A stretch of 64,000 nucleotides of DNA from Nemopilema nomurai (GCA_003864495.1 ML133457.1:2232001-2296000), one strand, 5' to 3'; numbered from the stretch's first letter, positions 11,905 to 24,540 are shown. Notes: generated from the letters alone by a model not told the origin. A program made the numbers and translations.

Positions 11905-14900
11905 TGGCTTATAGCTCTTTCTTAGCACCGTTTTCGGCCAGTTGTAAGCCGTAAAAACCATTTAAGCTTCTTGTTTTTACCACCTATTTTTATTAAAAGG
12001 ATGCAATTCACTAAGGAAAGAGCGTCACTATTTTCATACTTGAATTTATTTTCAGCGTGAAAATTGTCGAATTTCCTGTTGCTCTAAAATTCGATGGAAG
12101 ATAGAAGAGCTTTATAACACTTGCATAACTTTAATGAATATAAAAAGGCTGATTAGAGTATGATTAACATTCTAAATGGCATTTAGAAAGCATGATTGCG
12201 TTAGAGAATCATTGAATTCTTAATTGTTGAATTCTACAATTAAAGTCAATGCTCTTTGCCCCCTTTTGACATTCATCAATCATCGAAAATGTCATCCTGG
12301 CAGGTGTAGCTTAAGGGACTTCTCTTGAAAAGCACTTGTTGAGTAGAGCCACTCTTGCTTAATAGTAGGACACACTGTGGGCGGTTGTCGACTTTGAAAT
12401 AGACCTGAAAAGAGAAGCAATTAGACTGTGTCTTTTTTAGAATATTATTAGAGTCTGCTAAAATCTGTTTTCGAGATGGTTACTATTAGTGGAGTGATAA
12501 ACCTTTTTTCGAACACAGGAGACATTTTCAGCATCATTTCGGCAGCAAGAAATGTGTTTTGTTTATATAGCTGGGATAGTGAATCTAAAATGTCGCAATT
12601 CGTCAAGGAACAGGCATAACTTGCGAAACTGCCTTCAAATTTTACAAATGAAGCTTATAAAATGGCAGTAGTTAACCTTAATCAATGTCAGAAAAAACTA
12701 TTTAGCAATAATGTCCTGAACCTACCGAGAAACCAGTCATGTCTGGATGACCAAATTTGGGGTCATCAAAGTATCCTTTCAAAATCCACCCAAACCCACT
12801 TAGCTTTCCGTTGTACGAATATATGAGAGAGACAGGAAAGAGGTATTCACAGTTCATATTATGAGATATCGTACCAATAAAACTGGCCTGAAAAAACAAG
12901 CAATGAAATCTTATTTGACCTTCATTAAGAACCTCATTATTTGTTTTTAATTTGAACGTTTACATTAATGCAGGTACTGCTACCTGAGCGTTAAAAGCTT
13001 TACAAGTAATTCAGTCAAAGTGGTTAGTCCATCAAATACGAGCTTTGCCATGACAACAATTTACGCCTTCTTGAAAATCTTTGCGCTGTGTCTTGGAACT
13101 ACCACTTCCATCTACCATCATCATATATACATAGTTAAAGATACATACGCAGATTGACCAACCGGCATATGCGAACAGACACACTTACCAAAGTATGAAA
13201 TACATCGCCCCTTTACCCACAGAGTTGACTTCAGATCCTTTTGATTCATGGGTACCTTCATCGTTGTTTTCCATGTTGCACCAGTTTGGATCAGCAGTTT
13301 ATCGCCAATGCCTTTGTTGCCACGTGCAGGAGCGTTACAAATTGTTTCTGGATCTTGAAAATACACAGTCAAGTGATACCGACCATTCTCAACTGGAAAC
13401 ATGTACTTTCTCTTCTCGGCCATAGGCACTGAAGTCGGTACCTGTAGAAAGAGCATTTTCAGTAGGCGCTACTTTTACCAACAAGTTCTTCAAAGTGTTA
13501 TTAGTGTCTTTAAGAACTCTCTATTGGCTTGACATCTTTTTGATGCTGTGAAATGCATATTTTGTTATCTATGAATAAACATACACTACATTGGATTCGA
13601 AACTTCTGCAAGCTTGTTGATGTTGGAAGAATGATATTCAAATCATTATTTGCAACAATATCAACGCAAAATATGAAGCATAATATTAGTCGTTACATTA
13701 AAAAACATCAGCTTATCGCAAAGGGGCCAGGTGTGACTGTTTCTAGAAATGTTTTAAAAATGCAAGGACACACCTGACTGCCTTTACAAAGCAGACATGA
13801 TTTTGTATGACTATTTTTCTAAACTGTTTTTAGTTATTAATTTTCAACGACTTATATAAACAAGAGGCATTCGAAATTCCTCACCGCTACTTGCATCCCT
13901 GCAATGTTCCCGGTCGAGTCGAACAGCAGCATGGTACCGTATTCATCTTCATACCGATAACGATTCCCTCTGAAAATCTTGTGCCCTGGAACAATTAATG
14001 TCTCGTAGGTGTGAAATATTCTCTGAAGCACAGCTAGTATGCTTCTCTTCTGCTTGATTTAGAGTGGCTGTTCAAATTTATCTCTTTTGTGAATCTTTCC
14101 TAAACTATCTTAGCACGTACTACGTACAAATTACATCTATTTGAGTATGGTTGTTTTTTCCCAGTTTTCCCTTTTACCTTTCGATGGTTATAGTATTTCC
14201 TTGTAAAAGCAGGGTAAGCAGTTGAAAAATTTAGTCGGAGTAGTGACATTGATAATTGCAGTTTAAGGTGAATTTAGAATAAAATTTTTCCATTAATAAT
14301 GTTCTAATTATTATTTTAATTATTGCTTATATTCCTTGTTTTCATAACCTCAGTACTGGTATACACTGGGTCAGAAATGCTTCTAATAACGCTGATTTTA
14401 TTTTTTAGGTATTACTCAAGCAAAATACAACCAGCAAAATGTTTGCTAAGGATAAAAGCAATGACTCTGGTAAAGGGTTATGGTGAAATTATACTAGGCC
14501 CCATCCTTTATTACTAAATGTGCCAACACAAACAAGGCATCAGGCTACCACGCATCAACAGGTTGTCACATTTTTAATCATGCTCACATTCTAGCATCAA
14601 TATATTATCAATACATCAGTTTATTTGAGGGAAGTAGTGTAGTTTTTCTGACAAAAGGCGGGTTTTCAAAACTTAACTTAAGTGTACGAATATCAATTGA
14701 CGATTAAAGGAACGCTACATATTGATAGAACCAATTGCAAAGATTTACCATCGCATTTCTTTATGTCAGCCTTCTTCCATCCTTTTGCTAAAGCATCTTT
14801 TACCGTCATTGGCAAATATTTTAATCGACCAAAAAAATCTGGAAGTCTAACTAGAGGAAAGAGAAGGGAGCAAATAAGAAAAGTTTGGAGGATTTCAAAT

Positions 14901-17262
14901 GATGTCTTGTGCCGAAATCAGAAAGTAGAAGCGGTTTAGAAAAAATACTATTTCTATTAAAAAATGTTCAATAAAGAGTTATATGGTCAAAGACATCTAT
15001 GTATTTTAACTAAGCCATGCAGAATTTTAATTTTTCAAGTGATAGAAAACTTCTAAACGTCTTCATTCCTAATTGCATCTTGCTTTCGTTCAAGAAAACA
15101 GCAGGATATGTTGGTAAAATTAACCTCCTTCAACTACGTTTCACATTTGCATAAGCTTTCAGCTCATAGGAATATGAAGAATGTTTTTGCGTGCAGTTGG
15201 TGGAGTTCGTGTTGATGAGTTATAGCCAGCATTTTAGAACGAGACCAAATCGAAATACCCCCAGATCTTCTGAAAAGTGGACCAACTGGGCAATATGATT
15301 CAGAACATTGACCATTAGACCATTATATTTGCCAAAATGGTGAACATAACCAGGCATTTTATCTCTAAGCATTAGAATCACTTACTCTTGAGATCATTCC
15401 ATTCGGCTTTAGGATTCACTGAAAGATAAAAAGCACACATAAAAATAATGGAGAGTATTTCCAAGTAAAGAGTACACTTCACAAATATTGCTTTTTGGGA
15501 CAGGTTTGGCTCGTATACTTCCACGGAGCTAAAATACGGTCAAGAGTCTAATTCTGACGTTTATGGTTTAGGATCATCAGTATGATAATCTCAATTGGCA
15601 TTAGTCCAAAGAGAAGCCTCTAAAGGTGTGAAAGCAATGAGACGTGAACTAGCTTCGTATAGTTGCACCAACGGGGTCTTAACATTGGCAAAGGGAATAT
15701 GAATGAAGCAGGGCTGGGCAACAACTTTATGCATCGCCCACTCCATTGTATCTCAGAAGTTTTCTTAATGTCATCTTGTGCTTTGATTCTATTCTTGGAA
15801 TATCCAAATTAGAGCAACAGTTTCGAAAGTTCGTGTAACCAGCTTTTGCTGTAAAAGATCATAAAATGAAAGCGATTGCATCCGCCATAATCAAAAGCTT
15901 TAATGCTTTGATGGCTTGAAACAGAAACCTTATACTAGAAAATAACTCAACAAATAGCGGATCTCTTGTGCAAATGTTTCATGGGATTCAAAAGAATTTA
16001 AACCCCTGTTAAAACTCACATGCACATTTTTTCCGGTGTCAATTTACCACGGTTTTAAGACAAAAAGTGAGAAGACAAAGAGAAATAAAGCTACCCAATG
16101 AACTGAAAGTAAGTTGCCGAAATGACGAACAATATATTCTGGTGCCTCTTACCTGGAGTCTGACAATTGACCATATTAAAAAGGTGATACTGAGTTAAGA
16201 CTTGAATCAAAACAATTACATATAATTGACAAAGGACAGGAGAAGGATTTTTATCCGGTTTGATGACCTCATCTTTACAGAAACTCGAGACGTCATATAT
16301 TCTGACCTGGTTATTTCATACCATAGATTTCTTATGAACTATTTTTTCTCGTTTTTGAACGTTCTATAGAATGATTTTATTGATTTTACCTTATCCTTTT
16401 TGCTAAGATTCTTTCGCATAAAATTTTCCTGTCTATTACTTCATATTAAATTATCGAAAAAATGCCAAGAATGCTGATGCATTGAAAGTTGATTCTGGAT
16501 AGGGACACTTTTTGCCCGAATCATTCATAGATTATTTTCAAGGATGAAAATGGGCCGACCTAAAGATATTGGCAGCTCATGGCAATTTTAAATGCCAATG
16601 GTATCACGTAGCCAAGTCTCATGATTACAAATACAAGTTCTAGAACAAGGTTTCTTGAATACAACAAGTGCTGTGTTGAATAGGGGTACAAAGGCACCTT
16701 AGGGGTACAAAGGTACAAAGGTCTTATGAAAGAGTCCTGCCAGCTATTTTGCAACAGACTGATAAAACAGTATTGTTTAAAAGCTTATCCTATCATTATA
16801 AATGTTTGAGACAATGTTCAAAGTCCATGTTTCCACATCTTTTGTCTGAAAGCACTGCGTTCCTTCTCTGGTGGCTGGTGTGATTGGTGTCAGACAAAGA
16901 GTAACCATAAGGTCCTTTGGAATTTTATGTCACTTTGTGTCCCAAAAGCACTTAAAGTAATTTGGGGCAAAGCATTGTTTCAAATCTTTAAAGGCATTGA
17001 GTCATGATAAATGGAAAGCGTATACCCAAATTGCAAAAATTGCTGAGTCGTTATGATAGCTCCACTAATCTGATTGGCTGTCAAGCAAACTGCACACATC
17101 ATGATTTAACCTCGCAGTTGATGTCTGATCACATGAAAGCTGATTTATCACATGAAAACAAACAACAGCCCCTGGAAAACCGCTATTTACTAGACTCAAT
17201 GCCTTTGAGCAAAAACGATCTTTATAAACTTGCAAACTGCCAAGAAAATTAAAAGCACCCCG

Positions 17263-17492
17263 TGAATGATCGGCGTGAATGGGGATCGGCGTGAATGGGG
17301 ATCGGCGTAAATGGGGATGGGCGTAAATGGGGATGGGCGTAAATGGGGATCGGCGTAAATGGGGAACGGCGTAAATGGGGATGGCGTAAATGGGGCGTAA
17401 ATATGGTGAATAGGGATGGGTGAAAATGGGGATAGGCGTGAATGGGGATGGGCGTGAATGGGGATGGGCGTGAATGGGGATGGGCGTGAATA
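17263..17492. repeat. 16-bp minisatellite, about 14 units
   Basis: Units of the form gtgaatggggatgggc with variants gtaaat/atcggc, including a few shortened ones. The repeat makes long but meaningless frames (HAHPHSRPSPFTPIPI-type) on the minus strand. The equivalent place in copy B (~43230-43280) has only a single degenerate unit, so the array expanded after the duplication. Confidence 0.85.
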
Positions 17493-17715
17493 CAACAGGC
17501 AACGCGTCGTCTCTCTCTCTCTCCTGGCCTGGCTCCGTGTTCTCAGCACGTTAAATGAGACAACTTTGGCTCGAATCGTCCACAGAGGTTGAGCAACGCA
17601 GTCGGTGGAAACCCATCTCCAACTCGTCTCTAAATGTGCTTCGAACAAACTACCCTTGCATTTTCTATTTTTCTATTTTTCTATCTTCGCACGGTTGAAT
17701 TTAACGGATTTCGAA

Positions 17716-18142
17716 GTTTCGCCAGTCGTGCATTGTTCAAATAGAGTCTTAGCCGATTCAGGGGCAACATAGGAATCGATTTAGACAACGAAAAGGTCTA
17801 CAAACGAAGCAGTTTTGGCTTGCTCCACTGCAGGTTGATAAGCTAAAAGAAAGATATTTTTCTTGCGGTCAACTGTTCTTCGATGGAGAATTGACAGTAA
17901 CCCTCAAACGATTTTAAGCTTAAACCGCCCTCAATTTCCAAAACTATGAGAAAGACAGCGGCCATGTAATCTATCCCCAATATTTTCCAAAACGACGAGT
18001 AAAACCGCCAATTAAGCAAGTTTTTCGTGTAACCTTTTTCGGACTTGGCAAGTAGGAAGGTCTCATGTGTTGTTTGTTTCATGCGGCGGTCGCTTGGCCC
18101 CATGACTTACTGGAAAAAGATTCCTTGAAGGGTATTAACATT
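17716..18142. repeat. Interspersed repeat family X, left part
   Basis: The segment ending ...cttggccccatgacttactgg...ttccttgaagggtattaacatt recurs at 29190-29352, and in inverted form at ~21720-21830. The stretch 17716-17870 is also matched in inverted orientation at ~24785-24939. This appears to be one end of a dispersed element interrupted here by a Mutator-like insertion. No coding domain seen. Confidence 0.65.
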
Positions 18143-19171
18143 CGTCGTTTCTAAAAGACTGAACACTCCAAGAACAGGCTGAACACCCCAAGAACACCCC
18201 AAGAACACCCTAAGAACAAGCGATTAAGCGGCTGAACACCCTTTAAAACATATCAAAATCGGCATATCATTCGAAAAATAATTTGGTCAATCAATAAAAA
18301 TTAATTTTGGGGCGGGAGAGGGCCTGTTAAGTCTAATGCTGTTGGTGTTGTTAGAACCAACTGATGTTTTGCGCGTCAAAAGTGTGAACGGGGGTTTGTA
18401 CGCGGGAGCAATTTTGAGTTTGACTCCCTTTGTGTATTCAAGCAAATTTCCGTTTTTTTGAAATCATTGAAGACATTAAGAAGATATTGTTAAAAAACTT
18501 CGTTTATATTAGCAGTTATATCTTCATGAGCATTTAATCAATTATTATTAAAAGTACGAAATGTGCCCCTCTAATGCCCTCTTTAAGTCGCAAACTGCGG
18601 TCCTGCCGCTTCCCTCTAACAAGTCCTACATTGTGCATTTTCTGTTTCATTTGTCAAAAATTCCTGATAAAAACCTGTCCAGGAATTGGGCCTGCGAATG
18701 CACCACCTGGAGACGTCAAGAGAGGAGCTGTGTCTCGTTCTGAAAACTAGTAGCGTGCACTAGCATACCGTGACCATTTAGGCAAATTAGCGGATGGGAA
18801 GAACAATTGTTTGGAAGACAATAGGTAGTCAAGTGACATGTCGTATTTTTACATTGTCACAGGATGTGAAAGATTTTCAAAACAACGGGATCAAACTCGA
18901 AATTGCTCCCGCGTACAAACCCCCGTTCACACGTTTGACCCGCAAAACATCAGTTGGTTGTAACAACACCAACAGCATTAGACTTATCAGGCCCTTTCCC
19001 GCCCCAAAATTAATTTCTATTGATTGACCAAATTATTTTTCGAATGATATGCCGATTTTAATATGTTTTAAAGGGTGTTCAGCCGCTTAATCGCTTGTTC
19101 TTAGGGTGTTCTTGGGGTGTTCTTGGGGTGTTCAGCCTGTTCTTGGAGTGTTCAGTCTTTTAGAAACGACG
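18143..19171. mobile_element. Non-autonomous Mutator-like element, copy 1
   Basis: Ends are CGTCGTTTCTAAAAGACTGA... and its reverse complement, with inverted repeats of roughly 290 bp. Subterminal tandem 'ccccaagaaca' units lie inside each end. The element is flanked by a 9-bp duplication, attaacatt (18134-18142 and 19172-19180). Removing it restores the repeat-X sequence seen intact at 29339-29360. Long inverted ends with a 9-10 bp target duplication are typical of the Mutator (MULE) superfamily. The internal 60-codon frame at 18561 has no transposase motif, so the copy is non-autonomous. Confidence 0.8.
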
Positions 19172-19611
19172 ATTAACATTAACGAGTTGTCAACTTGATT
19201 GATTGCCGCCTCTGGAAACCGTCAAACTGCAATGGGACGTGCACTATATCTTGCATGTGCAAGTAACCGAAGTCCGCCAAGAATTGAAGCATTTCGACTC
19301 TACTTGAAAGTGACTTGAAAGACGAATCTCCCCCAAATGCCCCCTTCGAGCGTGCTCGCCCAAATATTTACTGAAAAAATCTGCGTTTCAAATAAAAAAT
19401 GTATAAGGATATATGTAAATGAAATCGATAGATAAATTGAAGACAACTTTCACCATGGATAAACAATATATTGGTAAAACAGAAGGCTAGCCCCCAAAAC
19501 CCCGCTGTGCGGGCTTAAATTCCCTTCAGTGGAAGAAGAATTGCCCCTTAAAACTACCCCCAAACAAATTAGGCAGATTACCCTCGGCAAGACAAGAGCC
19601 TCGCATCGGGA
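19172..19611. repeat. Interspersed repeat family X, right part
   Basis: Continues the copy interrupted by the preceding element. It matches 29352-29835 closely, including 'gactcaa/gattgattgccgcc', 'cagaaggctagcccccaaaac' and 'gcctcgcatcg'. Copy 29 kb carries about 75 bp near 29455-29530 that is absent here. No coding content recognised. Confidence 0.7.
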
Positions 19612-19642
19612 GATAGAATAATTAATTATCCTATCTCTATGT
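19612..19642. mobile_element. Head-to-head pair of P-type terminal tips
   Basis: The sequence reads agatagaataatt then aattatcctatctctatg, a near-perfect palindrome. The right half read in reverse is CATAGAGATAGGATAATT, identical to the first 18 bases of the P-superfamily element at 38909. It looks like the two outermost tips of such an element with almost everything between them lost. No matching target duplication was identified. Confidence 0.5.
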
Positions 19643-19828
19643 GCATTCCTAACAGAAAACAGGGATCAAAGCCTTGTTAGATTTTATTATATGATTTTAG
19701 TGCTGACCACTAACAAAAATTTTGATCATAAATAGTATTCACATAAAAGGGGTGTGGCCTTCATTTTAAGGAGCCTGAAGGGCGTGGCTCTAAAAATTTC
19801 CCTTCCTTTGCTGTAGTCAGATTTTTCC

Positions 19829-19843
19829 CTGAATCCGCCCCTG
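19829..19843 (-). mobile_element. Solo hAT-like terminus
   Basis: CTGAATCCGCCCCTG is the reverse complement of CAGGGGCGGATTCAG, matching the terminal motif of the 45847-47305 element. The opposite end was not found nearby. Confidence 0.35.
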
Positions 19844-19897
19844 GATATATAATGTGTGAACGAATGTAATGATTCATAACAATATGTATTATTTTCG

Positions 19898-20949
19898 CGT
19901 CGTTTCTAAAAGACTGAACACTCCAAGAACAGGCTGAACACCCCAAGAACACCCCAAGAACACCCCAAGAACACCCTAAGAACAAACGATTAAGCGGCTG
20001 AACACCCTTTAAAACATATCAAAATCGGCATATCATTCGAAAAATAATTTGGTCAATCAATAAAAATTAATTTTTGGGTCGGGAAAGGGCCTGTTAAGTC
20101 TAATGCTGTTGGTGTTGTTAGAACCAACTGATGTTTTGCGCGTCAAAAGTGTGAACGGGGGTTTGTACGCGGGAGCAATTTCGAGTTTGACTCCCTTTGT
20201 GCATTCAAGCAAATTTCCGTTGTTTTGAAATCATTGGAGACATTAAGAAGATATTGTTAAAATACTTCGTTTATATTATTTTATATTAGCAGTAATATCT
20301 TTATGAGCATTTAATCAATTATTATCAAAAGTACGAAATGTGCCCCTCTAATGCCCTCTTTAAGTCGCAAACTGCGGACCTGCCGCTTCCCTCTAACAAG
20401 TCCTACATTGTGCATTTTCTGTTTCATTTGTCAAAAATTCCTGATAAAAACCTGTCCAGGAATTGGGCCTGCGAATGCACCAGCTGGAGACGTCAAGAGA
20501 GGAGCTGTGTGTCTCGTTCTGTAAACTAGCTAGCGTGCACTAGCATACCGTGACCATTTGGGTAAATTAGCGGATGGGAAGAACAATTGTTTGGAAGACA
20601 ATAGGTAGTCAAGTGACATGTCGTATTTTTACATTGTCACAGGATGTGAAAGATTTTCAAAACAACGGGATCAAACTCGAAATTGCTCCCGCGTACAAAC
20701 CCCCGTTCACACGTTGACCGCAAAACATCAGTTGGTTGTAACAACACCAACAGCATTAGACTTATCAGGCCCTTTCCCGCCCCAAAATTAATTTCTATTG
20801 ATTGACCAAATTATTTTTCGAATGATATGCCGATTTTAATATGTTTTAAAGGGTGTTCAGCCGCTTAATCGCTTGTTCTTAGGGTGTTCTTGGGGTGTTC
20901 TTGGGGTGTTCAGCCTGTTCTTGGAGTGTTCAGTCTTTTAGAAACGACG
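19898..20949. mobile_element. Non-autonomous Mutator-like element, copy 2
   Basis: Nearly identical to the copy at 18143-19171 over its full length, with the same inverted ends. It is flanked by a 10-bp duplication, attattttcg (19888-19897 and 20950-20959). The close similarity suggests recent activity of an autonomous relative elsewhere in the genome. The internal frame at 20338 is shared with copy 1 but shows no known domain. Confidence 0.82.
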
Positions 20950-20959
20950 ATTATTTTCG

Positions 20960-21402
20960 TATAATTGGGCAACCTAGGTCGTCTTTCCACCTAGGTGTTT
21001 TGAAGTCTGACTATATTTCAATGGAGAATCCCATTCTTTGTAGACAGAAAGAGTTCATCTTTTCCTTGGGCTCTTCAAGAGTTGGGTGTTAAGTAACGCT
21101 GATTGGTAAAATATAACCAACCACGCGCTCTTCTTGTCGCCCTCTAGTGTTTTCGATCCGCAACTGGCTATCTATTCGGTCAGCTTTTGGTTACTTTCCG
21201 ACGTTTGCATACTCTGAGGAGTGTCGGACGAAAAAGTTCTTTAAGTATGCAAAACTTGTTCAGCTTTTTACCGCTATTGTGAAGATTTATAATGCCAAAC
21301 ACGAGGAAAGGATGCTTTATTTTCATTATCAACTTGACCTTTCATATAGGAATACCGTGACTTTTAGGAACGGACAAAGAGAAAACCCGCGTCAATGATC
21401 TG
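20960..21402. other. Unassigned repeat-rich spacer inside copy A intron 1
   Basis: No domain or clear repeat family recognised. An 83-codon open frame at 21147 has no support beyond being open. Confidence 0.4.
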
Positions 21403-21590
21403 GCGAGGGCGATGGCGATGGCGATGGCGATGGCGATGGCGATGGCGATGGGAGGACGATGGCGATGGCGATGGGAGGACGATGGCGATGGCGATGGCGA
21501 TGGCGAGGGCGATGGCGATGGCGATGGCGATGGCGATGGCGATGGCGATGGCGATGGCGATGGCGATGGCGAGGACGATGGCGATCGCCC
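21403..21590. repeat. GATGGC hexanucleotide array
   Basis: About 30 units of gatggc with a few variants (gagggc, gaggac, gatgggaggac). Being a multiple of three it stays open in several frames and gives spurious SPSPSP, DGDGDG and AIAIAI peptides. Confidence 0.9.
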
Positions 21591-21900
21591 GCGTAAAACG
21601 AAAAGGCCTGGGTTATTTGCATATGCGCGACGCGATCGAGTGCAAGTTCCATTGCAGTTTGACGGTGTCCACAGGCGGCAATCAATCAAATACACAATTC
21701 GTTGATGTTAACACCCTCCAAGGAACTCTAGCCAGTGAGTCATGGGGCCAAGCGATCACCGCGTGAAATAAACAACACGACATGACACCCTCCTACTTGC
21801 CAAGTCCCAAAAAGCTGACACGAAAAAGTTAAGGCTGAAATGCACGGTCCTTCTTTACGTCCGTTTTAAGGAAGTGGCCTTGGAATTTACGATTGAAAAC
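21591..21900. repeat. Repeat family X fragment, inverted orientation
   Basis: The segment ccattgcagtttgacggtgt...gcggcaatcaatc...ggggccaagcg...cttgccaagtcc is the reverse complement of 29225-29395. Its right part (aggctgaaatgcacggtcc, ~21829-21867) recurs inverted at ~24714-24755, on the far side of the satellite. Confidence 0.65.
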
Positions 21901-21998
21901 CATCACTTTAGAAGCTTGGCTCAACAAGGCTCACACGGCTCTCGCAATGGCCTACCGAATGGAAAATGTCTAACTCCTTGCCTATTTCAATGACTGAA

Positions 21999-24540
21999 TA
22001 ATGTGTATTTGGGTATTTTCAAAGAGGTTATCAATTAATTTTCCTTGTTTTCCACTCGGTTTGGTCTGCTCCCATCATACGGGCGCACACTTAGTTTCTG
22101 AACGAGTTGTCTCCGTGTACGGCTCAAGACAAATCAACAAATTCTTCTAATGGCCAGTCTACGATTTCTTTTTTTCAAAATAAATGCCTGAATGACATGT
22201 ATTTGGGTATTTGCAAAGAGGTTATCAATTAATTTTGCTTGTTTTTCACTCGGTTTGGTCTGCCCCCATCATACGGGCGCACACTTAGTTTCTGAACGAG
22301 TTGTCTCCATGTACGGCTCAAGACAAATCAACAAATTCTTCTAATGGCCAGTCTACGATTTCTTTTTTTCAAAATAAATGCCTGAATGACATGTATTTGG
22401 GTATTTGCAAAGAGGTTATCAATTAATTTTCCTTGTTTTCCACTCGGTTTGGTCTGCTCCCATCATACGGGCGCACACTTGGTATCTGACCGAGTTGTCT
22501 CCGTGTACGGCTCAAGACAAACTAACAAATTCTTCTAACGGCCAGTCTACGATTTCTTTTTTTCAAAATAAATGCCTGAATGACATGTATTTGGGTATTT
22601 GCAAAGAGGTTATCAATTAATTTTCCTTGTTTTCCACTCGGTTTGGTCTGCTCCCATCATACGGGCGCACACTTGGTATCTGACCGAGTTGTCTCCGTGT
22701 ACGGCTCAAGACAAACTAACAAATTCTTCTAACGGCCAGTCTACGATTTCTTTTTTTCAAAAATAAATGCCTGAATGACATGTATTTGGGTATTTGCAAA
22801 GAGGTTATCAATTAATTTTCCTTGTTTTCCACTCGGTTTGGTCTGCCCCCATCATACGGGCGCACACTTCTGAACGAGTTGTCTCCATGTACGGCTCAAG
22901 ACAAATCAACAAATTCTTCTAATGGCCAGTCTACGATTTCTTTTTTTCAAAATAAATGCCTGAATGACATGTATTTGGGTATTTGCAAAGAGGTTATCAA
23001 TTAATTTTCCTTGTTTTCCACTCGGTTTGGTCTGCTCCCATCATACGGGCGCACACTTGGTATCTGACCGAGTTGTCTCCGTGTACGGCTCAAGACAAAC
23101 TAACAAATTCTTCTAACGGCCAGTCTACGATTTCTTTTTTTCAAAATAAATGCCTGAATGACATGTATTTGGGTATTTGCAAAGAGGTTATCAATTAATT
23201 TTCCTTGTTTTCCACTCGGTTTGGTCTGCCCCCATCATACGGGCGCACACTTCTGAACGAGTTGTCTCCATGTACGGCTCAAGACAAATCAACAAATTCT
23301 TCTAATGGCCAGTCTACGATTTCTTTTTTTCAAAATAAATGCCTGAATGACATGTATTTGGGTATTTGCAAAGAGGTTATCAATTAATTTTCCTTGTTTT
23401 CCACTCGGTTTGGTCTGCTCCCATCATACGGGCGCACACTTGGTATCTGACCGAGTTGTCTCCGTGTACGGCTCAAGACAAACTAACAAATTCTTCTAAC
23501 GGCCAGTCTACGATTTCTTTTTTTCAAAATAAATGCCTGAATGACATGTATTTGGGTATTTGCAAAGAGGTTATCAATTAATTTTCCTTGTTTTCCACTC
23601 GGTTTGGTCTGCTCCCATCATACGGGCGCACACTTGGTATCTGACCGAGTTGTCTCCGTGTACGGCTCAAGACAAACTAACAAATTCTTCTAACGGCCAG
23701 TCTACGATTTCTTTTTTTCAAAATAAATGCCTGAATGACATGTATTTGGGTATTTGCAAAGAGGTTATCAATTAATTTTCCTTGTTTTCCACTCGGTTTG
23801 GTCTGCCCCATCATACGGGCGCACACTTCTGAACGAGTTGTCTCCATGTACGGCTCAAGACAAATCAACAAATTCTTCTAATGGCCAGTCTACGATTTCT
23901 TTTTTTCAAAATAAATGCCTGAATGACATGTATTTGGGTATTTGCAAAGAGGTTATCAATTAATTTTCCTTGTTTTCCACTCGGTTTGGTCTGCTCCCAT
24001 CATACGGGCGCACACTTGGTATCTGACCGAGTTGTCTCCGTGTACGGCTCAAGACAAACTAACAAATTCTTCTAACGGCCAGTCTACGATTTCTTTTTTT
24101 CAAAATAAATGCCTGAATGACATGTATTTGGGTATTTGCAAAGAGGTTATCAATTAATTTTCCTTGTTTTCCACTCGGTTTGGTCTGCTCCCATCATACG
24201 GGCGCACACTTGGTATCTGACCGAGTTGTCTCCGTGTACGGCTCAAGACAAACTAACAAATTCTTCTAACGGCCAGTCTACGATTTCTTTTTTTCAAAAT
24301 AAATGCCTGAATGACATGTATTTGGGTATTTGCAAAGAGGTTATCAATTAATTTTCCTTGTTTTCCACTCGGTTTGGTCTGCCCCCATCATACGGGCGCA
24401 CACTTCTGACCGAGTTGTCTCCGTGTACGGCTCAAGACAAATCAACAAATTCTTCTAATGGCCAGTCTACGATTTCTTTTTTTCAAAATAATTGACTGAA
24501 TGACATGTATTTGGGTATTTGCAAAGAGGTTATCAATTAA
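21999..24540. repeat. Satellite array, ~194/189-bp monomers
   Basis: The landmark atgtatttgggtatttgcaa occurs near 22197, 22391, 22585, 22780, 22969, 23163, 23352, 23546, 23740, 23928, 24122, 24316 and 24505, with a variant start at 22002. That makes 13 monomers of 188-195 bp. Two types alternate. Long ones carry ggtatctgaccgag and aactaac. Short ones (188-189 bp) lack about five bases and carry tctgaacgag, ccatg and aatcaac. The order from 22391 is long-long-short, long-short, long-long-short, long-long-short. Each monomer contains a repeated 60-71 codon frame that I treat as a by-product. It lies inside copy A intron 1 and is absent from unit 2. Confidence 0.93.

Noticed and set aside
13195..13432. 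Plus-strand frames over copy A exon 5 (and the matching ones at 35651-35888)
   Set aside because: Shadows of the minus-strand exon, which has the homology, phase and splice sites.
17065..17648. 145- and 150-codon minus-strand frames rich in HPHSRPSPF
   Set aside because: Produced by the 16-bp minisatellite; no start context or homologous exon in copy B.
21342..21766. SPSPSP, DGDGDG and MAMAMA frames on both strands
   Set aside because: All come from the GATGGC hexamer array, which stays open in several frames at once.
22405..24351. Repeated 60-71 codon frames, possibly a tandem gene family
   Set aside because: Identical because the satellite monomers are identical; the frame is lost in short monomers' variants and has no domain. 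Not evidence of coding.
21999..24540. CRISPR-like regularity
   Set aside because: Monomers of ~190 bp are contiguous without unique spacers, in a eukaryotic intron.
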